Shown here in pieces: positions 21,270 to 28,653 of a DNA stretch of 64,000 nt. Position 1 is the stretch's first letter. Every line of letters begins with the position of its first letter. The notes under the pieces are model-generated. The model saw nothing but the letters and a program-made list of their open reading frames with translations. It searched no databases and had not been told where the DNA came from. Source of the DNA: Bacillus sp. SJS (GTDB lineage Bacteria > Bacillota > Bacilli > Bacillales > Bacillaceae); contig NZ_JAQV02000003.1 of the NCBI RefSeq assembly GCF_000732485.2, positions 62,001 through 126,000 on the forward strand, given 5' to 3'. The position numbers and the translations under genes were made by a program.

Positions 21270-23840
21270 TCAGTTTTTAGAATAAGTCATCTTTGAAGAA
21301 TCATGCAGGATGGTGTAGCCTCCGCCCATCATTAGGCTTTTGCCCTCCGTTCCATAAACACGGTATTGCAAACCTTTTTTGAGCATGATGGTTTTGCTGC
21401 CATCTTTAACAAGCGGAACATTCGTTTTTATCGTTACGATCCCCTCAAAATAACGGGCATCAGCGGACTTTTTCACATAGAAGCCACCGCCAACCTCATA
21501 CTTTGTATCATCAGAACTATAAACCTTAATGGCTTCGCCTCTTTTCAGCGTTCGGTAAACCATTCCAGTTGAAGAGTATAACTTCGTTTCTTTCATTACA
21601 AGAATTCTGCCCTTGTATGCAGCTGTATGAGAATCTTTCTTAACGAAATACTCGCCTCCGACGTTATACCATCCATCATTGCTGCCATAAACACGAATGG
21701 TTTCGTTTTTCGCTGCCGTGCGGTGTTTTACAAGAGTTCCATCAGCGTTCCGCTTCATGATATCAACCGGCTGTTTTACAATTAGTCTTGCTGATGGAAG
21801 CATCCCGATTTCCATTTCGCCAATGTTCTCTTTCGCTTCTTCCTCTTCTTTCATCCTGGAAAGATCAAGCTGATAACCCGCAAATCCCTCAGCCTCTTCT
21901 CCTTTATAAGCAATCGTACCATCTGCCGGGACAGAAGCTTTTGCTTCCGGTGAAGAATTAAAAGTCACTTTTCCTTTCGAATCGACTTTTGCAAAGGACC
22001 AGTTTTCGTCTGCACTTGGGTCAAGCACTGATTTTGACTGAATATACTGGAGCAATGCCTGTCTGTTTTCATCTGGTGCTTTGAAAACGATTTTGTCCGG
22101 AGTCACACCAGGGAAATTTCCTCCGCCGCTGGCACGGTAGTTATTCGTAGCAACTAAAAATTCCTGATTCATGTCAATCGGTTTGCCATTATACTGCAGG
22201 TTTTTGATTCGGCTTGAATCAGCGTTTTTAATCTTGCCGTCAGGTGCGTATTTTGCAGGTTTAGTTACATCGATCTTGTAAGTAACACCATCGATTACAT
22301 CATAATTAAAGGATGCAAATTCCGGATTTAAAAGCGGCTGTTCCTCTGTTTTTGAAGGGTCAACCTGATTGAATGCCCCCGCTGACATTTCAAGCCATTC
22401 TTTTACATCTGAGCCTTTAAGCTTCACAATTTGAAGGGTGTTGTCATAAAGGTACAAATCCCCGATATTTTTGATCGCCAGCTTTCCTTTTGGGATATTT
22501 GTAAAATATCCGGAGCCATTGCGCCCGCCCGCTTTAAACGGAGCTGCAGCTGAGAGAAGAGGAAGCTTTTCATTCTCTGTTCCTTTCATCTTCGAAGCTG
22601 CATACCAGCGCTGTGCGTCATTTACGATCTGTACGGATGGATCATCCTTCACAAGAGCAAAGAAGCTGTTAATCGGGGCCGAAGTCTGTCCAACTTCTTT
22701 CCGCACATATTCCAGAGTACCTTCATGCTCAGCTTTTACTGCATCGACGAGTTCTTTTTTAGGCTCGGCAAGTGATTTTTTTGCAGCTGAATCATAAATT
22801 GGAGAAGCTGCTGACTGGGAATCAGAAACCTCCCATTTCCCGTTCATTTTAGAAAGAGTCATATCGATTAGGCCAAGATGTGAGCCCCAGTTCTTAGGCA
22901 TAACGACTGGTATGCCATTAACGGTTCCTTTTTTGTTATCAATTTTATCGATATTGTTATATTTCGCGTCTCCAGGAAACAGGCCGTGCTGATGTCCCGA
23001 AACAATGGCATCAATATCCGAAACCTTTGTAGCCAGGTCAAATACAGCGTTCTCAGCTCCGTCACTCTGTGCAGCCGGATCAAGTCCGGAATGGGATAGA
23101 ACAACGATGATGTCAGCGCCCTTTTGCTTCATTTCAGGAATGAATTTTTGTGCGGATTTAACGATATCCTTCGTCACGACTTTGCCTTCCAAGTTCGCTT
23201 TATCCCATGTATTAATTTGCGGCGGAACGAAACCGATATAACCGATTTTGATTGTCTGTTCTGCACCGGACTCATCTGTTACTTTCTTCTCTGCAATTTT
23301 ATATGGAGTGAAGTAGTTTTCATCATTATCCGGATTTTGATCTCCATCCGCTTTGTATACATTCGCGTTCACATAGGCAAAGTTTGCGTCATCCACCGCT
23401 TCATTCAGGAAATCAAGACCATAGTTAAACTCATGATTGCCATACGTTGCAGCGTCATAGTTCATCAGGTTCATCGCTTTATAGACCGGATGAACGTCTC
23501 CTTCTTTCAGGCCTTTCACTTTAGCCATGTATTCTCCAAGAGGATTTCCCTGGATTAAGTCCCCATTGTCTACAAGGATAGAGTTTTTAGCCTCTGCTCT
23601 CATTTTATCAATCAAAGTTGCCGTTCTCGTCAAACCAAAGGTTTCCTTAGCCTGATCGGAATAATAGTCATAATCTGTAACAAATGTATGTATGTCTGTT
23701 GTTTCCATTAAGCGCAGCTTTACAATGGATTCTGCTGTCTCCCCTTGAGCTGCTACAGGAAAGGCTGTTGGAAGTGATATCGCGCTTAAAGCGACTGCTG
23801 CTGCCAAGGAAAGGTTTACTAAACTGTTTTTCTTTTTCAT
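21270..23840 (-). CDS. Secreted 2',3'-cyclic-nucleotide 2'-phosphodiesterase/3'-nucleotidase-type enzyme
   Basis: This 856-residue secreted metallophosphoesterase has a signal peptide at residues 1-32, a calcineurin-type metallophosphatase domain (about 42-300) and a 5'-nucleotidase C-terminal domain (about 360-600). The metallophosphatase motifs are TTDIHTF, NGDLIQGNP, GNHEFNYG and SGHQHG. The last ~175 residues carry three similar units (RVYGSNDGWYNVGGEYFVKK, KVYSSDDTKYEVGGGFYVKK, RVYGTEGKSLMMGGGYTIL). The frame runs 44 codons further upstream, but ATG 23840 has GGGGGAAAC ahead and gives a clean signal peptide. It resembles the CpdB-like half of B. subtilis YfkN; the role is phosphate or nucleoside scavenging. 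Confidence 0.88.
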   Translation of the reverse strand: MKKKNSLVNLSLAAAVALSAISLPTAFPVAAQGETAESIVKLRLMETTDIHTFVTDYDYYSDQAKETFGLTRTATLIDKMRAEAKNSILVDNGDLIQGNPLGEYMAKVKGLKEGDVHPVYKAMNLMNYDAATYGNHEFNYGLDFLNEAVDDANFAYVNANVYKADGDQNPDNDENYFTPYKIAEKKVTDESGAEQTIKIGYIGFVPPQINTWDKANLEGKVVTKDIVKSAQKFIPEMKQKGADIIVVLSHSGLDPAAQSDGAENAVFDLATKVSDIDAIVSGHQHGLFPGDAKYNNIDKIDNKKGTVNGIPVVMPKNWGSHLGLIDMTLSKMNGKWEVSDSQSAASPIYDSAAKKSLAEPKKELVDAVKAEHEGTLEYVRKEVGQTSAPINSFFALVKDDPSVQIVNDAQRWYAASKMKGTENEKLPLLSAAAPFKAGGRNGSGYFTNIPKGKLAIKNIGDLYLYDNTLQIVKLKGSDVKEWLEMSAGAFNQVDPSKTEEQPLLNPEFASFNYDVIDGVTYKIDVTKPAKYAPDGKIKNADSSRIKNLQYNGKPIDMNQEFLVATNNYRASGGGNFPGVTPDKIVFKAPDENRQALLQYIQSKSVLDPSADENWSFAKVDSKGKVTFNSSPEAKASVPADGTIAYKGEEAEGFAGYQLDLSRMKEEEEAKENIGEMEIGMLPSARLIVKQPVDIMKRNADGTLVKHRTAAKNETIRVYGSNDGWYNVGGEYFVKKDSHTAAYKGRILVMKETKLYSSTGMVYRTLKRGEAIKVYSSDDTKYEVGGGFYVKKSADARYFEGIVTIKTNVPLVKDGSKTIMLKKGLQYRVYGTEGKSLMMGGGYTILHDSSKMTYSKN

Positions 23841-23864
23841 CTTGTTTCCCCCAATATTTTTAAT

Positions 23865-23888
23865 GGGGAAGGAGAGAAGTCCTTCCCC
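23865..23888 (-). other. Intercistronic hairpin between the two nucleotidase genes
   Basis: GGGGAAGG and CCTTCCCC form a perfect 8-bp stem in the 58-bp gap. No U-tract follows on the minus strand, so it looks like an mRNA-stability or attenuation element rather than a full terminator. Confidence 0.45.
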
Positions 23889-23898
23889 GTTTTCCTTT

Positions 23899-26079
23899 TT
23901 AGTTTTTGCTGTAAGAAACCTTGCCTGCTTCAAGCTTGATCGAATAACCGCCGCCAACATACAGAAGGTCATCTTCTACTCCGTATACTCGGTACATACT
24001 GTCTTTCTTCAGGGTCTTTACGGATTTTCCATCCTTCCAAAGCGAAACATCTCCGGAAATGGAAACCATCCCTTCAAAATATACAGCGCTGCGGTCTTTC
24101 TTTACATAGTAGCCATTCCCAACCTGATATTTATCCTCTTCCAAAGAATAAACTTTTACTGCTTCTCCCTTTTTAAGCGTTCGGTAAACCAGTCCATTTG
24201 AAGAATACAGTTTCATGTCCTCTTTAATCAAAACTCTTCCTGTATAAAGTACAGCATTGGGATCCGCGGCCACAAAGTAGTTACCGCCCACGTTATGCCA
24301 TTTGCTGTTAGAACCATACACACGAAGGTTTTCCTTTGCATTTACTGTACGAATTTCCGTAATGGATCCGTCTTTTTCAAGCTTCATAAGTTTCACCGGT
24401 TTTTTCAGGATCAATCGGCCAACAGGGCTTTGCTCCTTTTCCATTTCCCATTCTGAAGGAGTTTCTCCAGCAGGACCTTCTGAAATTCTCCCTGATGCTT
24501 TATAAGCGATAGGCTCTTTGAAGGATTTCACAAAATTCACGGTTGCGTCTAAATCTACCGCTCCATCTGTTCTTCCTGTACCGTTCGCACGGATACGGTA
24601 TTTATCATCCGCGTGATCATACATATAGTTATTCACAGTCAGGGTATACACTTTTTTATCCTGAACTGGCGAACCATCCGCCATTTTCAATTCCGTTACT
24701 TTGTTTGTTTTTCCATCCCATTTGTACGTGAAGCCTCCGATTGAACAGTCAGGGCCGTACTGAGAGGAAATTTGGGCATTGACGATATCATGCAGTCCTT
24801 CACCAGTAACGGACGTTTTCACAAGGTAATTTCCAAAAGGCTGAACGTTAAACAATTCTCCCCATGTAATATCCCCCGCATTAATAACGTCGCGGATTCC
24901 TCCTCCATTCATGAGGGCAAAATCACTCTTCATCGCATCGTTCATTCCGTCTGCAATTAAATTGCCCAATGCATTGTCCCCCACGGCACCTTTTTTACCG
25001 TAGCCTCCTTCAATCGCTTCAGTCGTTTTTCCCACCACTTCATTCAGCTTTGGACCTGTTTGATCAGCATACTTTTTAAGAATTCCTTTAACAGCCGGGT
25101 CCGGAGTGATGTTTTCCTGAACGACATCTACGATTTCTGCCTGCTTCTTAACAATGTCATGGGTATTTCGATCAATCTCTAAATCTACATCAACAAATGC
25201 CTTGCCGTATTCCCAGGCTTGAACGAGCAATTTATTATCTACTAGGCCATTCGCTTTCTTATGATTGTGGGCACCATAAATGACATCCACCTCGTCATCT
25301 ACTTTGTTCGCCAAATCAGAAAGCTCCCCTGTCGGAGTACCAACTCCTTCTACAGGAACGTGGGCAAGAACAACGATGGCTTTTACACCTTGACTCTTGA
25401 TTTCAGGAACATACTTATTAATCGCTTCTGCTTCATCCGTAAAATCGATATTTTCTACAGCTGATGCTACTACATTTGAGGGAGTGGCAGTCGTTGCTAC
25501 GCCAATGAAGGCAATCTTTTCTCCGCCAGATTCTATGATTTTATAAGGATCAAGAACCAATTTTCCGGTATCTTTATATTTTACATTTGCCGCGACGAGC
25601 GGAAAGTTCATTCCGTCGTATCCTTTTGTTCCGTTTACATGATCGCCGCCTTTAATAAGGCGGTTCATTTCCGGAACCCCTTCATCAAACTCATGATTTC
25701 CGACCGTTCCAATATCAATACCGATGGATTCCATGATTTCAATAGTCGGTTCGTCCTGCAGCAAAGCGGATATCGGTGAGCTTCCTCCCACCATATCACC
25801 GGAGTGCATCATAATGGTGTTCGGATTGGTCGCTTCCCTTTGGTGCAAATAAGCCGCAAGGTAATCAGCCTGTCCATATTTCTTCGGATCATTCGCAAGC
25901 GTACCTGTCACGTCTATTTTCCCATGCAGATCGTTAATTCCCAGCAGCTGAACCTTAACATTTCCCTCTTCCACAGCTGCAGCTGGAAAAGAAATAACGA
26001 TAGCACTTGCCGCTGCCGTAAATGCCAACGTGGCTTTTAACAGCCTGCGCTGAATGGATCTCCTGATTCTTCTTCTCAT
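23899..26079 (-). CDS. Secreted 5'-nucleotidase/metallophosphoesterase (UshA type)
   Basis: This 726-residue secreted enzyme has a very basic signal peptide (six or more Arg before the hydrophobic core; cleavage after AAA near residue 35). Its metallophosphatase domain shows GINDLHGKI, MHSGDMVGGSS, GNHEFDEG and GAHNHKK. A 5'-nucleotidase C domain follows (NGGGIRDVINAGDITWGELFNVQPFGN region). The C-terminal ~170 residues are the same three-unit module as in the downstream gene and both proteins end in YSKN. It is upstream in the same operon and may be under Pho control (26144-26182). Confidence 0.9.
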   Translation of the reverse strand: MRRRIRRSIQRRLLKATLAFTAAASAIVISFPAAAVEEGNVKVQLLGINDLHGKIDVTGTLANDPKKYGQADYLAAYLHQREATNPNTIMMHSGDMVGGSSPISALLQDEPTIEIMESIGIDIGTVGNHEFDEGVPEMNRLIKGGDHVNGTKGYDGMNFPLVAANVKYKDTGKLVLDPYKIIESGGEKIAFIGVATTATPSNVVASAVENIDFTDEAEAINKYVPEIKSQGVKAIVVLAHVPVEGVGTPTGELSDLANKVDDEVDVIYGAHNHKKANGLVDNKLLVQAWEYGKAFVDVDLEIDRNTHDIVKKQAEIVDVVQENITPDPAVKGILKKYADQTGPKLNEVVGKTTEAIEGGYGKKGAVGDNALGNLIADGMNDAMKSDFALMNGGGIRDVINAGDITWGELFNVQPFGNYLVKTSVTGEGLHDIVNAQISSQYGPDCSIGGFTYKWDGKTNKVTELKMADGSPVQDKKVYTLTVNNYMYDHADDKYRIRANGTGRTDGAVDLDATVNFVKSFKEPIAYKASGRISEGPAGETPSEWEMEKEQSPVGRLILKKPVKLMKLEKDGSITEIRTVNAKENLRVYGSNSKWHNVGGNYFVAADPNAVLYTGRVLIKEDMKLYSSNGLVYRTLKKGEAVKVYSLEEDKYQVGNGYYVKKDRSAVYFEGMVSISGDVSLWKDGKSVKTLKKDSMYRVYGVEDDLLYVGGGYSIKLEAGKVSYSKN

Positions 26080-26143
26080 ATTTTCTCATTTCCTCCTATG
26101 ACGCTATGTATATTTTTAACTACTATTTATTCTAGATGCGCAT

Positions 26144-26182
26144 TGTAAAAATCCTCTATGAAATATGTATATTTTATGTAAA
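26144..26182 (-). promoter_or_regulatory. Candidate PhoP box upstream of the nucleotidase operon
   Basis: Read on the minus strand, four hexamers start every 11 bp: TTTACA, TATACA, CATAGA, TTTACA. The PhoP consensus is TT(A/C/T)ACA repeats. A TAGAAT -10 follows at 26134-26129, placing the boxes at about -20 to -60, the usual PhoP activator position. The third repeat is poor. Confidence 0.45.
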
Positions 26183-26454
26183 TGCTGTAAAATGATAGAA
26201 AAGTAGGGGGTATTTTGTTGGGATATAGGGAGTTTTGTCGTGCTTTTCATGGTGAAAAAGTGGGGGGGTATGTGATAGAGATATATTTTTTAGGACCAGT
26301 ATTATTAACTTGCTCAATAGCTGTCTATTTGGAAAAAAAATCAGGAATGGCAACAAAAGCATATCAGAAGGGAATTTTCACAAGGTTACTCAACAAAACC
26401 GCATCAATTCGAGTGGAGGAGGAAATAGTTGATATTCCATCAGGGCCTTCACGG

Positions 26455-26487
26455 AAAAAGGGAACTCTAAGCTGAAATGGAGTTCCC
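26455..26487 (-). terminator. Terminator of the DinB-like gene
   Basis: GGGAACTC and GAGTTCCC form a perfect 8-bp stem followed by CTTTTTCC on the minus strand, 36 nt after the stop at 26523. Confidence 0.7.
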
Positions 26488-26522
26488 ATGATTTATTTAG
26501 TTAAATTAAGGTGCCCTCCACT

Positions 26523-27059
26523 TCAAATTTTTTCGCCGGGAAATGAAGTGGCAGGCAGTTCAAAACCAAGTTTTTGATCCAATTCATCCTTCTGACGCAG
26601 ATGATGACGAAAATGCATTCCGATTAGAGAAAACCATTCTTGTGCATTCAGCCATCCAAATCCTCCATGTTTGATTTTGTAATTCGGGTTCGAGTCTTTT
26701 ACCTGCACTTCCAATTCTTTCATTCTAATCATTAGTTGATTTAGCTCAAGGATCATGTCCCTTTTACTTTTTGTATTGTCGGGTGGAGCATTAAGTTCAT
26801 CAGGTAATTTAATTTTAATCGGAGGAAATCCGCCAATAGTAAAAAGATGTACTCCAAACTCAGTCTTTTCCTGCTTTTGATCACCAACAGCTTTTTCACA
26901 AGCCTCAACACTGTCCAAATATTCATGAGCTACAACAATCAAATGGTCATACATCTGACCGATAGACCAAACCCCTTGCTCAGGTATATAACGAAGCTGC
27001 TCCACAGAATAATTATTCAAGGAAGCTTTGTAAGTTTCAATCAGTGTCAAATCGCTCAT
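26523..27059 (-). CDS. DinB/YfiT-superfamily protein
   Basis: This 178-residue soluble protein has a four-helix DinB-like fold. The metal-site histidines can be placed in IGQMYDHLIVVAHEY near residue 40 and in SLIGMHFRHHLRQKDEL near 155. Such proteins are putative metal-dependent hydrolases or thiol transferases; the reaction is unknown. ATG 27059 is chosen because AGGAG is 9 nt upstream; the TTG three codons earlier is too close to it. It has its own terminator (26455-26487). Confidence 0.75.
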   Translation of the reverse strand: MSDLTLIETYKASLNNYSVEQLRYIPEQGVWSIGQMYDHLIVVAHEYLDSVEACEKAVGDQKQEKTEFGVHLFTIGGFPPIKIKLPDELNAPPDNTKSKRDMILELNQLMIRMKELEVQVKDSNPNYKIKHGGFGWLNAQEWFSLIGMHFRHHLRQKDELDQKLGFELPATSFPGEKI

Positions 27060-27119
27060 GATGAACAACTCCTGTCATTTGATCTGAAATAGAACGTTTG
27101 CCTCCCCGCTAAATGTCAT

Positions 27120-27494
27120 TCAATTGTCTCTCTTTAAATAATGAACAGGACGGACTTCGATGTGCCAGTCAAACTCTTCTCCTTTACTCACTTGAGTCGT
27201 CGGATGAAGTGAGGCTAGCTGGATTGCTTCATCCATGTTTTCTGCTTCAAAAATGAATATGCTGCCTATCCTCTCTCTTATTTTTGTAATAGGCCCATCT
27301 ATTGTCATTACCTTACCGTTTACACGACGCAAGCTTTTGGTCTCTGACTCCAGACCGGCATCAAGCAATACCTTACCGCTTTCATAAAATTTCTCAATGT
27401 ACGGCTGGCATTCACTCATTACCGCCTCAATCTCCGCTCTTGGGCGTGCATCCATTTTTTCAGGGTTGAAATAGCCCATGCATAAAAATATCAT
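27120..27494 (-). CDS. YCII-related (DGPF-type) protein
   Basis: This 124-residue protein has the YciI/DGPF-like core: FLCMGYFNPEKM at the N-terminus, a variant DGPITKIRERIG of the DGPF motif near residue 75, and the strand-helix AENMDEAIQLASLHP. These are small dimeric ferredoxin-like proteins, often encoded near sigma factors or stress enzymes; function is unproven. The ATG at 27494 has GAGGAG with an 8-nt spacer. Confidence 0.7.
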   Translation of the reverse strand: MIFLCMGYFNPEKMDARPRAEIEAVMSECQPYIEKFYESGKVLLDAGLESETKSLRRVNGKVMTIDGPITKIRERIGSIFIFEAENMDEAIQLASLHPTTQVSKGEEFDWHIEVRPVHYLKRDN

Positions 27495-27730
27495 GTTCAC
27501 CGCTCCTCGATCATTAAGATTTTTTTCATCGAAAATAACCTGTGAAAATTTTCTGTTTCAATAAGGATTTCCTGACCCCTTTGCTCTTTCATTCTATAAA
27601 AAGCTTCAGTCTTCCTTTATTAAACTGCTCCCGACTAATTTCAAAAAGTGAAATTCTAAGTGGAGATTTCCAGGGCTATTACGCAACGTTTGTTCTATAA
27701 GTTCTTGTTTGATCAATATAAAATTCCAAA

Positions 27731-27789
27731 TTAAAAAAGACACCTCCCCTTTACCGGTTTTAAATAACAACCAATAAGAAGTGATGTCT
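27731..27789 (-). terminator. Probable native spo0A terminator, stranded by the insertion
   Basis: On the minus strand AGACATCACTTCT (27789-27777) can pair with AGGGGAGGTGTCT (27750-27738), 12 of 13 positions counting G-U, followed by TTTTTTAATTT. It lies about 100 bp beyond the displaced spo0A tail and nothing else nearby needs a minus-strand terminator. Confidence 0.6.
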
Positions 27790-27852
27790 CTCGGTAATCA
27801 GCCCGTTATATTAAGCTTGAAAGAAGTTCATTGGCTTCTTTTTGGTTAAGAA

Positions 27853-27911
27853 GCCATATGCTCCAAACGAAGCTTATCCGCAACCATCGCGATGAATTCG
27901 GAACTAGTCGG
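27853..27911. repeat. Left attachment repeat: displaced spo0A 3' end
   Basis: The first 41 bp (27853-27893) are identical to 42012-42052; over 59 bp there are 4 mismatches. On the minus strand it reads [21 protein letters not shown] and stops (TAA at 27848-27850). The core is where integrase crossover must have occurred. DNA to the left is host; DNA to the right is element. Confidence 0.88.
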
Positions 27912-27989
27912 AGAGTATCAACAAATTGAATTCTAGAATGTTGTCATATCAATATCGATTTCGATAACTTTTAATGGAATAACAAAGAA

Positions 27990-28019
27990 TTTATCGGTTT
28001 TTGAAAGGAATTTATTGGT
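27990..28019 (+). repeat. Paired TTTATYGGT repeats near the left end (possible integrase arm sites)
   Basis: TTTATCGGT (27990-27998) and TTTATTGGT (28011-28019) lie about 80-110 bp inside the left repeat. The same 9-mer TTTATTGGT occurs at 41919-41927 about 85 bp inside the right repeat. Spacing and symmetry fit arm-type sites, but the motif is AT-rich and short. Confidence 0.3.
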
Positions 28020-28029
28020 CTTTCTTATA

Positions 28030-28590
28030 CTATATTCTATCATCATCATAAACAAAACGAAAGCCTTGATTTGGAAAATATTTGGTTACCTTCGTAATTT
28101 CTCCAGTTTTCAGACTTCTTCCAACCCAACCATAAGAGCAAATGCCATTGGTTGAAGCAAATATTCCAGCTTCTCTTGAACTATTGAACCTTCTTATTAG
28201 AATTCCATCTTTGTACAAACTTACTTGTTTAGCATTATAACGAGCATGATTTTTTTTCATAAGATCTTTTGTCTCATTACTTCTTTTCTTTCCACTTAAA
28301 ACTTTAGACAATTTAATCTTTGTTTCTTCGCTTATTCTTCTACCAATGCTGATATTAAACTTACATTGGTTGAATTTTTTATACGCTGCTGTGATTTTTT
28401 CTTCATATTTATATGCTTCTTCTTCGTCATCAAAATACTTTAATATTATGTAGTCTAACTTTTTTTCCTTCATCATAGCTATATGTTCATTAGACCTACT
28501 ATTATAGCCACAATATCTATAATTTGAGCCCTTCCCTACATAAACTACTTCTTTTGTTAATTTGTCCTTATGGATGTAAACGTAGTACAT
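28030..28590 (-). CDS. GIY-YIG homing-endonuclease-like protein with NUMOD domains
   Basis: This 186-residue protein has a GIY-YIG nuclease domain at residues 1-80: YVYI and YVGKG stand for the GIY and YIG strands, Arg25 lies in GSNYR and the metal-binding Glu is at 63/64. A NUMOD3 DNA-binding segment follows (ISEETKIKLSKVLSGKKRSN, about 85-104), then a NUMOD1-like region (about 117-176). This is the architecture of free-standing phage homing endonucleases. Its ribosome site GAGGTGATT lies inside one arm of a 13-bp inverted repeat (28595-28626). It sits directly after the DUF262 gene. Confidence 0.82.
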   Translation of the reverse strand: MYYVYIHKDKLTKEVVYVGKGSNYRYCGYNSRSNEHIAMMKEKKLDYIILKYFDDEEEAYKYEEKITAAYKKFNQCKFNISIGRRISEETKIKLSKVLSGKKRSNETKDLMKKNHARYNAKQVSLYKDGILIRRFNSSREAGIFASTNGICSYGWVGRSLKTGEITKVTKYFPNQGFRFVYDDDRI

Positions 28591-28594
28591 AAAT

Positions 28595-28626
28595 AATCAC
28601 CTCGATACGTGTATATCGAGGTGATT
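28595..28626 (-). promoter_or_regulatory. 13-bp inverted repeat that sequesters the GIY-YIG ribosome-binding site
   Basis: AATCACCTCGATA (28595-28607) and its exact complement (28614-28626) enclose a 6-nt loop. In the minus-strand mRNA the 3' arm contains GAGGTGATT, the Shine-Dalgarno sequence for ATG 28590. A read-through transcript from the upstream gene should hide the site. There is no U-tract, so it is not an ordinary terminator. Confidence 0.7.
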
Positions 28627-28653
28627 GGATTTGTAAAGAATAAAATAGAAATT

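Larger units (their letters stand above)
26080..26522. other. Gene-poor interval with possible Pho promoter and terminator
   Basis: This 443-bp gap holds the upstream region of the nucleotidase operon (26080-26190) and, at its right end, the terminator of the DinB-like gene. A plus-strand TTG frame (26218-26475) was judged too weak to call. Nothing else is recognisable. Confidence 0.5.
27501..28029. other. Gene-free interval: host flank and left end of the integrated element
   Basis: From left to right this 529-bp gap holds about 230 bp with nothing recognisable, the probable original spo0A terminator (27731-27789), the displaced 3' end of spo0A (27853-27911), and about 115 bp of element-end DNA with two TTTATYGGT repeats. 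No convincing gene is present. Confidence 0.7.

Noticed and set aside
26174-26362. Minus-strand 62-residue hydrophobic frame
   Set aside because: No ribosome site, overlaps the candidate Pho box, composition typical of AT-rich noise.
26218-26475. Plus-strand TTG frame of 85 residues after the nucleotidase promoter
   Set aside because: GGGGG lies 7 nt ahead, but the product matches no family I know, the frame runs into the DinB-gene terminator, and it overlaps a competing minus-strand frame. Conservation would be needed.
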